From Balneolales bacterium (lineage in GTDB: Bacteria > Bacteroidota > Rhodothermia > Balneolales > Natronogracilivirgulaceae): a DNA stretch of 23,363 nucleotides. The stretch spans positions 1 to 23,363 of the forward strand of contig SLQC01000295.1 in NCBI GenBank assembly GCA_007131625.1. Reading direction: 5' to 3'. Shown here piece by piece: positions 8,817 to 17,369 of the stretch; position 1 is the first letter of the stretch; each line of letters opens with the position of its first letter. A program made the translations under genes and the position numbers. The notes beneath the pieces were generated by a model, which was not told the DNA's origin, did not search any database, and saw nothing but the letters and a program-made list of their open reading frames with translations.

Positions 8817-10244
8817 TCATATGGGCCTGGTGAGAATTGCACCTGACAACCATCTCTGTACCTGATCGTATTCCACATTGTGGTATTGTCTTCCTCTCCG
8901 AAGGGTATAATGTTCAAACGGATGTACGTCGCTGTCGACCCGGGTTCGTCTAAAATAAAACACCCGCTCAGGGTCTGCCTGGTTGTATCCGTAAATCCAG
9001 ACTACTGTACTCAACGACTGGTCCACATACCATGGCGGACCAAACAGAATGTACACCATACCCATATCGGTCATCCACCCTTCCTTGAAGTTGGAAAACT
9101 GTTTGTTGGCCTGCTCGACACGCTGATAATATTTCTCTATGACTCTGCTGGCCTGGTCCTTGTCACGAAGATTCGACAACCAAAATCTGTCGATTTCCCG
9201 TTTCAGATCATCCCGGTTTTCAATTTTCATCATATCCCGGTGATCGTTCCGGCGCATGAGATATACGAGTGGATGCGCAAACTCCCTGGTATTAATAACA
9301 TATGGAAAATTACTGCTCATAGAGCTGAAGTCACGAGCCCTGAATTGAGTATTATCCGAATTATCGCCTGTACTGGCGATTTCCACCTCAAATCGATAGT
9401 TGCCTCGTGGTGGACGCTTAGTCTCATATTCTATGGTGATAGTTCCAGTCTCCTGCTCAAGTATCCGCTCTTGACTCTCAATCTCATCCCGAACTCTGTA
9501 GTTGATCCCGCGGTCTGTCGACGGGGACCCGACGTACATCGGACGCGCAGGCAGAGTATCGGATTCAAATTTTACCAGTCGCATGCGAACTGCCAACGGG
9601 TCGGATCCTTCAGGACGGGTAACCTGATACTCAAAACGGATTGTATCAACCCGGCCCGGAATACTGTAAGTCGTCAGGGGAAATAAATCCCTGTCTTTCT
9701 GATCGTAACCATGCACTTTGATATGAGTCAAGCTGGGCATTTCGCTTTCCGGGTCATACACTGTAACATTGGTGCGCCGACGAATGGATTTGCCGGAATC
9801 GCGATCCGTCAACTGGACAAGCACCCTATATCGACCCGGTTTTACGGGAATGCGCTCGTGATAAGAAAAGGTGTCCCGGCTATCGGTTATATTGGATGTA
9901 GTCTCCTTTACATCGATCGATTCACGAAACATTTCAACACGTTCGAATTCGTCATCGGATTCATCGATCATGCGATAAATCTCAGTTTGAATTTCTACTC
10001 CAGCAGTAAAAACGCCATCCCTTTCCCTGTAAATCAGACTACCATAGACAACGTCGATATCCAGGTCAATAACCGGTTGATTGGCATCATCAATAAATGC
10101 GATGGCAGAGTACAGCATTTCCGGGTGTCCGTCGGCCAACTGCAGATGGGAACCTGTCCGGACATCGGGGTCAAATGCCCGTGAACAGCCTGCGGCAACC
10201 AACAACATCACGGGGAGGAAGTATCGGTAAGATTTTAAAAACAT
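8817..10244 (-). CDS. GWxTD-domain lipoprotein with intact signature
   Basis: The 475-aa product starts with a lipoprotein signal peptide (MFLKSYRYFLPVMLLVAAGC, lipobox Cys20). A beta-rich N-terminal part covers about 40-165 and contains RIPVKPGRYRVLVQLTD. A second beta-rich region runs to about 310, followed by a helical segment (EIDRFWLSNLRDKDQASR, YYQRVEQANKQF). The GWxTD domain then reads GWMTD (389-393), MVYILFGPP (395-404) and a downstream VWIYGY...VFYF. GWxTD proteins are common in Balneolota, Rhodothermota and Acidobacteria, and their function is not established. I placed the start at ATG 10244; TTG 10283 or GTG 10280 would bury the signal peptide behind 12-13 extra residues. The gene lies 343 nt after a second GWxTD gene on the same strand. 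Confidence 0.9.
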   Translation of the reverse strand: MFLKSYRYFLPVMLLVAAGCSRAFDPDVRTGSHLQLADGHPEMLYSAIAFIDDANQPVIDLDIDVVYGSLIYRERDGVFTAGVEIQTEIYRMIDESDDEFERVEMFRESIDVKETTSNITDSRDTFSYHERIPVKPGRYRVLVQLTDRDSGKSIRRRTNVTVYDPESEMPSLTHIKVHGYDQKDRDLFPLTTYSIPGRVDTIRFEYQVTRPEGSDPLAVRMRLVKFESDTLPARPMYVGSPSTDRGINYRVRDEIESQERILEQETGTITIEYETKRPPRGNYRFEVEIASTGDNSDNTQFRARDFSSMSSNFPYVINTREFAHPLVYLMRRNDHRDMMKIENRDDLKREIDRFWLSNLRDKDQASRVIEKYYQRVEQANKQFSNFKEGWMTDMGMVYILFGPPWYVDQSLSTVVWIYGYNQADPERVFYFRRTRVDSDVHPFEHYTLRRGRQYHNVEYDQVQRWLSGAILTRPI

Positions 10245-10587
10245 AAATGTGTCCGGCTCATATGAAAATGGAGTACTCACCAATCACCTGGCAAGTAAGT
10301 TACGTTATTAATACAGTAAATAACCAATTACAACGTTGAAAATCAATGAAAACCAGTTTTTATAACGAAAACAGTACGCCGATCATTTCACCTGTTTAAA
10401 ATATTTGATATATAATGTCAGATGGAGCATCCATGTGCTTCATCATATGTCTGTGTGTCCCAATTATCGGCTATGGATGTTTTAGCTTTTTTTCAAGTAG
10501 CCACATGGTATCACCGTGTTCATCACTAGATCGAAAATTTATTGTGTTGCCCGGATCGTTCTTGCCCGTTCACAACACGATATGCCG
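10245..10587. other. 343-nt intergenic region between the two GWxTD genes
   Basis: I find no supportable gene. A plus-strand frame at 10415-10714 runs into the antisense of the next gene and has no family features. The part next to the 10244 start is AT-rich and likely carries that gene's promoter, but no exact consensus was found. A 6-bp GTGTTG/CAACAC pairing at 10544-10578 has a long loop and is not a terminator. Confidence 0.45.
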
Positions 10588-12582
10588 TCACTCCTTTAAC
10601 ATTATTTCCACTTCTCTGCGGTATGTTTCACCTGACACCAGATCTTCGATGGTGATGGTCAGTGTGTGCTCTCCGGAATCGGTATGGGTCAGGTCGACTT
10701 CAAAAAACTGGTAGTCACTCGATCGGCCGGGTGCCGATTCCCATGCCATAGAAACATCATGTGTCCGCCTTCGAAACCATCCCCTGCTTTCGGGTTTCAA
10801 TTGATAGGTTATACGATACCGAAATGACCCGTTCTCCGGATCAGGACTCAGATGATATGTTTCAAAATAGACCTGAAGGCTGCCGTCCCGTTCCAGTTCG
10901 TTACCCGATAACACACCCATTTCTGTCGATCGCACCGATACTGGAATCTGTTTCGTATTACCCAGAACCAGATCGCTCATCATAAGTGAGCCGTCATCCT
11001 CAAGCGGACGGGCTGCGTTGATCCATTCGGAGCTCAGGCCGGCCAAATGTATATCACCCCTTGAAGCGACAGGAAAAGTATAGAGTTCGGAAAAGATCTG
11101 CACCTGGGTATTCTCATCGAGTCCCGCAACCAGTTCCCCGGCAAAAAAAGATTCGTCAATCACATCCAGTCCCCGCTCCCTCGAATAATGTACCTTAACG
11201 TGATGTTCCGACCGTTCGCCGTTCCGGTACAGATTGAAACCCTGCTTGAGCAGATAACCAGGGAGTTCGTCGTGCCCGTTTGGTATCACCATCTGTGATG
11301 CGATTGCAATCCGTGGAGATGGATTCATGAGGAGATAAGAAACTGGTCCTTTTTCTTCATCCAGAAAACGGTAATCACGATAAAAGATCGGGTATTGGAC
11401 GACATCCCGCTCAAATCTGCTGACCGTTACCGGCGCTCTGTCATGGATCCCTCTCATATCGGTTTTGGCCCGATCAGGAGCAATCATGTCACCCAGCCAG
11501 CCTCCATTTATCCGGTTGCGCGATAATGCGCGGTACCAGTTCTGTTCGTATTCCATTAACCGGGAACCAAAGTAGTGGTCCACGGTCGACATTTCGTTAT
11601 AAAGCATGAACTGCAAGAAATAACCAGCCCGCAGAGCTGATTGATGGCCGCGCTGCCCTACCACGACAGACCGGTACCCACCCGCAGGAATGAAATCTTC
11701 CAGACTTTGCAACATCTGAAACCGGCCACTGCCGCCGGGCCGGCCAAACAGGTAAAAAACGGGACCGTCATCAGACAGTTGATCATACCGCCAGTACTCA
11801 TACTCCCGCGGCGAAAAATTCTGGATGATGTTCATTTGCAGGGAAGGCATCTGGCTACCACGAATGATATCACGTTCCAGTAGATCATATAAACGGTTAC
11901 GGATTGCACCCGAATTGGAAGTAATGATCCCGGTTTGATGATGGTCGGGTGGACCAAGTCGCACATAGATGAGTGCCCGTTCATCCGTATCATATACGGT
12001 ATACTTGTTTTTGGTAAAATGTTCCCGGGCGTAATGGATGCGTTCCCAGTGCTCGATCAGCCGTTCGTTTATTGATGTCGAGGGTATGGCATTTTTTCTT
12101 TCCCAGAAAATCCACATCTCTTGCAGCAACTGCCGGTCCTGTTCACCGAACAGCTTTTGCCACTGCCGTTTCGTATCTCGGTCAAGCAGGGGCAAGGTCC
12201 GTTTCATCTCCCATTCAATGGTATCAATAAAGCGATCTTCAAAACCGGATCGCAGTGCCCAGACATGCATGTCGGATGCTTTTTTATACCGGATGGTATC
12301 ACGAGCTCCTACAACCCGTTCAATGTAGCGAAAACCGATTCTCGGATCACTTTCTCCGGCCCGGTTCAGGGAATCATAAGCCAACTCCCAAAAATCCAGG
12401 ACTTCTTCATACTGCCCGTCATCCCATAACCACTCTCCATGCAAGAACAGATCCGCTTCCGCCCTGTCTGATTTCATACCAGCGGCAGCTCCGGTCCCTG
12501 CAATGACAACGTATACCATCATCACGACACTGATGTAGCACTGCCAAAACCAATAACTTATGATATCATATCGCCTGATCAT
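10588..12582 (-). CDS. GWxTD-like exported protein with degenerate signature
   Basis: The 664-aa product begins with a basic N-terminus (MIRRYD) and a long hydrophobic stretch ending GTGAAAG, a probable signal peptide without a lipobox. Residues 48-190 are helical and Trp-rich (LHGEWLWDDGQYEEVLDFWE). At 196-213 it reads VYDTDERALIYVRLGPPD, which aligns with GWxTDxGxVYIxFGPP of GWxTD proteins, except that Gly-Trp has become Val-Tyr. Downstream EYWRYDQLSDDGPVFYLFG matches the W-Y...VFYF stretch of its neighbour. The remaining 350 residues are beta-rich, ending with HTDSGEHTLTITIEDLVSGE. The start at ATG 12582 is supported by AGGAAGGA immediately upstream; TTG 12609 is nine residues longer and lacks such a site. 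Function is unknown. Confidence 0.85.
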   Translation of the reverse strand: MIRRYDIISYWFWQCYISVVMMVYVVIAGTGAAAGMKSDRAEADLFLHGEWLWDDGQYEEVLDFWELAYDSLNRAGESDPRIGFRYIERVVGARDTIRYKKASDMHVWALRSGFEDRFIDTIEWEMKRTLPLLDRDTKRQWQKLFGEQDRQLLQEMWIFWERKNAIPSTSINERLIEHWERIHYAREHFTKNKYTVYDTDERALIYVRLGPPDHHQTGIITSNSGAIRNRLYDLLERDIIRGSQMPSLQMNIIQNFSPREYEYWRYDQLSDDGPVFYLFGRPGGSGRFQMLQSLEDFIPAGGYRSVVVGQRGHQSALRAGYFLQFMLYNEMSTVDHYFGSRLMEYEQNWYRALSRNRINGGWLGDMIAPDRAKTDMRGIHDRAPVTVSRFERDVVQYPIFYRDYRFLDEEKGPVSYLLMNPSPRIAIASQMVIPNGHDELPGYLLKQGFNLYRNGERSEHHVKVHYSRERGLDVIDESFFAGELVAGLDENTQVQIFSELYTFPVASRGDIHLAGLSSEWINAARPLEDDGSLMMSDLVLGNTKQIPVSVRSTEMGVLSGNELERDGSLQVYFETYHLSPDPENGSFRYRITYQLKPESRGWFRRRTHDVSMAWESAPGRSSDYQFFEVDLTHTDSGEHTLTITIEDLVSGETYRREVEIMLKE

Positions 12583-12590
12583 TCCTTCCT
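12583..12590 (-). promoter_or_regulatory. Shine-Dalgarno site of the degenerate GWxTD gene
   Basis: AGGAAGGA on the minus strand directly precedes ATG 12582; its first AGGA has a 4-nt spacing. It supports this start over the upstream TTG. Confidence 0.55.
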
Positions 12591-12877
12591 GAACGGTGTG
12601 AAAGTGCAACCATCTTATAAGCGATAATCCAAATGTTGCGTACCCTCCATATGTAACGTAACATCCATGCCGTCATTTTATTGAAACCATCATTCCACAA
12701 CATCCCAAAAAAAGCAGGCTCCTGAACTTCACTAATTCGCGCCCGGTCATAGTCCGACCAGGGACAATAACCACCCCGAAATGATACAAAACATCAAGCT
12801 AATGATGACCGCTTTCCAGTAGCCGGCATCCGAAAGCTCACATGTTTAGAACCATCCACCCCCGCCCGGCAAGTTAC
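12591..12877. other. Intergenic region between the RND pump and the GWxTD-like gene
   Basis: No gene with a start codon is supported. It contains an imperfect stem (CCCGGTC 12742-12748 with GACCAGGG 12756-12763, one bulged A) that lacks a following U tract. It also contains a short hydrophobic open frame without a start (12747-12845) described under findings. The promoter for the downstream gene probably lies here. Confidence 0.4.
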
Positions 12878-15800
12878 TCACAATGTGGAACTGGTATGAG
12901 TTGCCAGCTTTTCTTCAACAACGGCCTCATCAGGACGATTATCTGCTGTGGCCGTTTCCGAACTAAAAAATGAGTAGATAGCAGGAATCACATAAAGGGT
13001 CAGAATACTGGCAAAGATGAGCCCGCCAATAATTGCTATACCCATAGATACCCGGCTTTCAGATCCGGCACCGATCGCAAGTGCAATGGGAGTCACACCG
13101 AGAACGGTTGACATGGACGTCATCAGAATGGGCCGAAAGCGGACCGCGGCTGCATCGGTGATCGCATCCATCAACTTCATCCCCTGTGCTTTTCGCTGGT
13201 TGGCAAACTCGACAATAAGAATTGCGTTTTTGGAAACCAGTCCCATCAGCATAATAATACCTATCTGACTGAAAATATTGAACGTCTCCTGGAAGTACCA
13301 TAGCGTCATAAACGCACCGAATACCGCAAGTGGTACGGTAAAAAGAATGATGAAAGGGTCCCGAAAACTTTCAAACTGGGCACTTAGCACCAGATAGATC
13401 AGGATGATAGCAAGTACAAATGCGAAAAAAAGACTGTCAGCACTTTCTCTGAAATCACGTGACGCACCGGCAAGGTCGGTTCGAAACGATTCATCCAGCA
13501 CCGTGTTTGCAACATCGTCCATGGCAGCAATTCCGTCACCGAGCGAATAACCGGGTGCAAGTCCGGCCGAGACAGTAGCCGAAACATACCGGTTGAAACG
13601 AAAACGTTGGGGCGGACTGCTTCTCTCTTCCAGGGTAACCAGGTTATCCAGCTGGATCTGTGACCCGTTATTACCGGTGACGTAGAGATTTCGGATATCG
13701 ATAGGCGTGCCTCGTCGTTCCCGTTCCAGCTGTCCGATCACTTCGTATTGTTTTCCATCGAGGATAAAGAAACCGAGCCGTTGATCTGTCAGAGCAAGCT
13801 GCACGGTCTGCGAAATATCCCGCGCAGATATACCCATATTCCGGGCCCGATCGCGATCGATGGCCATTTCAATTTCCGGCTTGTTAAATTTCAGGTCAAC
13901 ATCTACCACCGCAAATTCAGGCCGTTCCGAAGCCGTATCGAGAAAACGGGGGAGCATCTCTTCAAGTTTTTCAAAAGTCGGAGCCTGTAAAACATATTGA
14001 ACAGGCAAACCTCCTCGTCGCTGTCCGATCGTCTGATCCTGTGATACAAAATTTCTCGTTGCCGAATAATTTTGGAGATATTGATTCAGTTCATCAGCAA
14101 TCTGCATCTGCGATCGGTCGCGCTCCGGAGGGTCGTTCAGAATAAGGTTGATAAAACCGGAGTTGACGGAGCTGGCCGCACCAAAACCCGGAGATGTACG
14201 TGAAATAACGGCTTCATGCTCAGTCACCTGTTCCTGAATACCCCGGATCATCCGGTCCATGTGATAATCCATATATTCAAAGGTGACCCCTTCAGGTCCG
14301 GTTACCGAGATCCGTAGCTGACTACGGTCTTCCAGCGGAGCCAGTTCGGCTGGCAAAAGGGTCCAAAACATATAAAGTCCACCACCGGCAAGTCCTATGA
14401 TCAAAAACGCGACCCACCGAACTTTCATAAAAGTCATGAGAGATTCACGATAGGCCCGGTTCAGCCATATAAAAAAGGGTTCAGTGGCACGATACAAACG
14501 ATTCTTTTTTTGCCGGCGCTTGAGAATCCGGGAACAAAGCATCGGGGAAAGCGTAAGTGCGACAAAAGATGAAATGATCACTACACCGGCCATAACTACA
14601 CCGAATTCACGAAAAAGCCTTCCGGTTAACCCTTCCAAAAAAATCACCGGCAAGAACACGGCTACCAAAGCGGTTGTCGTGGAAATCACAGCAAAAAAGA
14701 TCTCGCCGACCCCTTTAGTTGCGGCTTCGATCGGTTCCACTCCCAATTCAATTTTTTTGTAAATGTTCTCCATCACAACGATCGAGTCATCCACCACAAG
14801 TCCGATCGCCAGCACCAGTCCCAGAAGTGTTAACACATTAATGGAAAAACCGGCGACAAACATGATGAAGAAGGATCCGATGATTGCGATCGGTATCACA
14901 ATAACCGGGATAATGGTCGTACGCCAATCACGCAGAAAGAGGAAAATAATCATGACCACCAAAATAAATGCAATGATGATGGTTTGGCGGACTTCACCGA
15001 TTGAGTCCCGAATATGTTCGGTGGTGTCAAACCCGATTCCAGTGGAAACATCAGCGGGGATATCATTTTCAATTTCCGCCAAACGACGGTAAAATTCGTC
15101 GATAATCGCGATATTGTTGGCACCGGGTTGAGGGGCGAGCACCACACCGACCATGGAGACGCCATCACGCTTCAGGATGGTCCGCTGATTTTGGGCCCCC
15201 AGTTCAGCCCGGCCGATATCTTCAAATCGCACAACCGATCCACCTTGCTCCTTGATTATCATCCGGTTGAACTCATCCGGCGTTTCGAGCCTGCTCAGTG
15301 TACGTACCGTCAACTCTGTATACAACCCTTCGATCCGTCCGGACGGCAGCTCCACATTTTCACGATTCAGCGCATTCTGCACATCGACAGCTGTCACCTG
15401 GTAAGAAGCCATTTTATCCGGATCCATCCACAACCGCATCGAATACCTTTTTTCACCCCATATTCGCACTTCACTCACTCCCGGAATAGTCTGGAACCTT
15501 TCTTTGAAAATCGTATTGGCGATATCGCTCAGTTCCAGCAAATCCCGGGTATTACTTTGCACATTCAGAAAAACGATGGGTCGCGAGTCGGCGTCGGCTT
15601 TGGTGATGATTGGGTTGTCGACATCGGGCGGCAAGCGCCGGACACCTCGTGATACCCGATCCCGGACATCATTGGATGCCGCTTCCAGATCTACATCAAG
15701 GTCAAACTCCACGATGATAGTGCTGCGACCTTCACGGCTCACCGAAGTCATCGTACGGATACCGGCGATTCCGTTAAGCTGTTCTTCCATTGGCTCGGTG

Positions 15801-15988
15801 ATTTGCGACTCTATAACCTCGGCATTAGCCCCGGTATAGTTGGTCTGGACAGTCACAATGGGAGGATCGACCGAAGGATATTCCCGCACACCCAGGCTGT
15901 TGTATCCCAGAATCCCGAATAGTATGATAACAATAGACATCACCGAAGCGAGAACCGGCCGGCGTATACTGACGGATGAAAGACTCAT
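12878..15988 (-). CDS. RND-family HAE-1 multidrug-type efflux pump (AcrB/MexB-like)
   Basis: This 1036-aa inner-membrane transporter has the usual RND length and layout: TM1 near residues 10-30, a large periplasmic loop, TM2-6 from about 335, a second loop, and TM8-12 from about 850. It begins with the typical SIRRPVLASV. Proton-relay residues are visible: Asp400 and Asp401 in GLVVDDSIVVMENIY (TM4) and Lys920 in GLVSKNAILIVEFANQR (TM10). The loop phrases YTGANAEVIESQITEPMEEQ and GIRTMTSVS are typical of HAE-1 pumps rather than heavy-metal RND pumps. Its ATG overlaps the stop of the adaptor gene by four bases, so the two are translationally coupled. An outer-membrane channel gene is absent from the window, so a channel encoded elsewhere must be used. 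The substrate is not predictable; no local regulator gene is seen. Confidence 0.96.
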   Translation of the reverse strand: MSLSSVSIRRPVLASVMSIVIILFGILGYNSLGVREYPSVDPPIVTVQTNYTGANAEVIESQITEPMEEQLNGIAGIRTMTSVSREGRSTIIVEFDLDVDLEAASNDVRDRVSRGVRRLPPDVDNPIITKADADSRPIVFLNVQSNTRDLLELSDIANTIFKERFQTIPGVSEVRIWGEKRYSMRLWMDPDKMASYQVTAVDVQNALNRENVELPSGRIEGLYTELTVRTLSRLETPDEFNRMIIKEQGGSVVRFEDIGRAELGAQNQRTILKRDGVSMVGVVLAPQPGANNIAIIDEFYRRLAEIENDIPADVSTGIGFDTTEHIRDSIGEVRQTIIIAFILVVMIIFLFLRDWRTTIIPVIVIPIAIIGSFFIMFVAGFSINVLTLLGLVLAIGLVVDDSIVVMENIYKKIELGVEPIEAATKGVGEIFFAVISTTTALVAVFLPVIFLEGLTGRLFREFGVVMAGVVIISSFVALTLSPMLCSRILKRRQKKNRLYRATEPFFIWLNRAYRESLMTFMKVRWVAFLIIGLAGGGLYMFWTLLPAELAPLEDRSQLRISVTGPEGVTFEYMDYHMDRMIRGIQEQVTEHEAVISRTSPGFGAASSVNSGFINLILNDPPERDRSQMQIADELNQYLQNYSATRNFVSQDQTIGQRRGGLPVQYVLQAPTFEKLEEMLPRFLDTASERPEFAVVDVDLKFNKPEIEMAIDRDRARNMGISARDISQTVQLALTDQRLGFFILDGKQYEVIGQLERERRGTPIDIRNLYVTGNNGSQIQLDNLVTLEERSSPPQRFRFNRYVSATVSAGLAPGYSLGDGIAAMDDVANTVLDESFRTDLAGASRDFRESADSLFFAFVLAIILIYLVLSAQFESFRDPFIILFTVPLAVFGAFMTLWYFQETFNIFSQIGIIMLMGLVSKNAILIVEFANQRKAQGMKLMDAITDAAAVRFRPILMTSMSTVLGVTPIALAIGAGSESRVSMGIAIIGGLIFASILTLYVIPAIYSFFSSETATADNRPDEAVVEEKLATHTSSTL

Positions 15989-17091
15989 AATACTTGCACC
16001 TCCGAAGTTGCTTCAGTGGTCACATCATCAAGTCTAACTGCCATTCCCTCCCGGATCTGATGAAGACCGGTCGTGATCACTGTATCGCCGGCAGCGAGAC
16101 CCTCAAGAATCTGTACTCTACGATCGGTGCGTGTGCCGATTTGCACCGGCCGTTCGGTAACTCTTCCGTCATTGAAAACAAACACCTTGTATCCTGTAAT
16201 TTCCGGAACAAGAGCTACGGAGGGTATAAGCAAAGCATTATCGATTTCACTGAGGTCTACTTCCACCCGGGCAAAAGCACCTGGAAAAATCAGGTTGCCA
16301 GGGTTGGGTGCGAGGGCACGAATGCGCAACGACCGCGTTTCGTGATCGATCCGCGGCTGCATTGCATACACTTCTCCTTCCTGATATTCCTCATCCCCTT
16401 CTACACGGAACCGCACTTTTTGTCCTCTTTGAACGGATGCTCGGTAACGCTCCGGAACAGAGAATTCCACTTTGACCGGATCGATTTTCTGCAGGGTGGT
16501 TATGACTACCTCAGGTGAAACAAAACTTCCGACACTGACCTCCTTGAGCCCGATGACACCATTAAATGGTGCACGAATCTCCATTTTATCAATCTGTGCC
16601 TGTACGCGGTTGCGTTGCGCTTTCAGAGTGTTGAGTTCATTAAGGGCCATATCATAATCATCCTGAGCAATGGCCGACCGTTCCAGCAACTCTTTCTGTC
16701 GATTTTCCCGGATTTCAGCCAAATTGATCTGAAACGTGATTCGGTTTTTTTCCTCCTGCAACTCGGCATCGTTCAGTTTGACCAACAGATCGCCTTGCAA
16801 CACTTCACTATCTTCCCGGAAATGAATCGCGGTAATGCGTCCGGATGCTTCAGGCCGTACGGTAATTTCTTCATCAGCCAAAATATTACCGGTGGTGTAG
16901 ACCGTTTCACGAAATACCTCCGGTTGGACGATATAACCATCTACTGATACGCCTGGCTGCTCCTGTTGTGTTGATTGACCCTGCTGTCCGGATGCGGAAC
17001 CCTCACCAGGAACAAGTCGTAACCACAACAGCACTGCGATGACGGCGATTGCTGTTATCGATACGATACTTCTTCTCAAAATCGGATTCAT
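15985..17091 (-). CDS. RND efflux membrane-fusion (periplasmic adaptor) protein
   Basis: The 368-aa product has an uncleaved-type N-terminal membrane anchor (MNPILRRSIV followed by about 17 hydrophobic residues) and then a Gly/Gln/Ser-rich linker. A lipoyl half-domain (TTGNILADEEITVRPEASGR), a coiled-coil hairpin at about 110-170 rich in Glu, Gln and Lys, and the returning lipoyl half (KMEIRAPFNGVIG) follow. A beta-barrel (DPVKVEFSVPERY ... PGAFARVEVDL) and a membrane-proximal domain (VQIGTRTDRRVQILEGLAAGD) complete the protein. It links the RND pump to an outer-membrane channel. ATG 17091 was chosen; TTG 17100 adds only three residues. The stop overlaps the pump's start as ATGA. A palindrome 53 nt upstream may be an operator. 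Confidence 0.95.
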   Translation of the reverse strand: MNPILRRSIVSITAIAVIAVLLWLRLVPGEGSASGQQGQSTQQEQPGVSVDGYIVQPEVFRETVYTTGNILADEEITVRPEASGRITAIHFREDSEVLQGDLLVKLNDAELQEEKNRITFQINLAEIRENRQKELLERSAIAQDDYDMALNELNTLKAQRNRVQAQIDKMEIRAPFNGVIGLKEVSVGSFVSPEVVITTLQKIDPVKVEFSVPERYRASVQRGQKVRFRVEGDEEYQEGEVYAMQPRIDHETRSLRIRALAPNPGNLIFPGAFARVEVDLSEIDNALLIPSVALVPEITGYKVFVFNDGRVTERPVQIGTRTDRRVQILEGLAAGDTVITTGLHQIREGMAVRLDDVTTEATSEVQVL

Positions 17092-17369
17092 TAGGTGCAA
17101 AATAAGATGCGGCCAGTTAACAGGAAAGCAGAAACTTTGTATGACGTATGACCGATACGTTTGTTCAACTTTCCCATACTTCCGTCTTTTGAAAGTTTGG
17201 ATCTAATATCAACACCAAAGTTGCCACGTTGGTTTCACTGACAATGTAAAAAAATAATAACAAAACTGGATACAGATATATGCGGCCGGTTTACGATTTG
17301 TCAGTTTTAGGCGACAATTTGTACTCATCATGTGACAATTTACCAGCAGTTACAGCCCATATGTACACA
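17092..17369. other. 278-nt intergenic region upstream of the efflux operon
   Basis: This is the likely promoter region of the RND operon. It contains the inverted repeat at 17144-17160 and a pair of GACAATTT direct repeats (17313-17320 and 17334-17341). No coding frame is convincing and no terminator for the upstream racemase gene is clear. Confidence 0.45.
17144..17160. promoter_or_regulatory. Candidate operator palindrome of the efflux operon
   Basis: ACGTAT-GACCG-ATACGT is a perfect 6-5-6 inverted repeat 53 nt upstream of the adaptor gene's ATG. Its size and place are compatible with a TetR- or MarR-type repressor site, but no regulator gene is nearby, so this is inference. Confidence 0.35.

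Noticed and set aside
8880..9686. 268-codon plus-strand open frame
   Set aside because: It lies entirely antisense to the GWxTD lipoprotein gene and shows no domain, signal peptide or plausible composition. The minus-strand protein has clear family motifs.
10245..10283. Longer N-terminus of the GWxTD lipoprotein from TTG 10283 or GTG 10280
   Set aside because: It would place 12-13 residues before a clean lipoprotein signal peptide that begins at ATG 10244.
10544..10578. GTGTTG/CAACAC pairing after the degenerate GWxTD gene as a terminator
   Set aside because: The stem has only 6 bp, the loop is 23 nt, and no U tract follows on the minus strand.
10415..10714. 99-codon plus-strand frame partly in the gap between the GWxTD genes
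   Set aside because: Its second half is antisense to a conserved gene and the first half has no ribosome site or family resemblance.
12742..12763. CCCGGTC/GACCAGGG stem after the RND pump gene as a terminator
   Set aside because: It has one bulged base and is followed by CGCGAATTAG on the minus strand rather than a U run, so there is no support for rho-independent termination.
15014..15652. 212-codon plus-strand open frame
   Set aside because: Antisense to the RND pump gene, whose sequence is fully conserved; the plus-strand product has no recognisable features.
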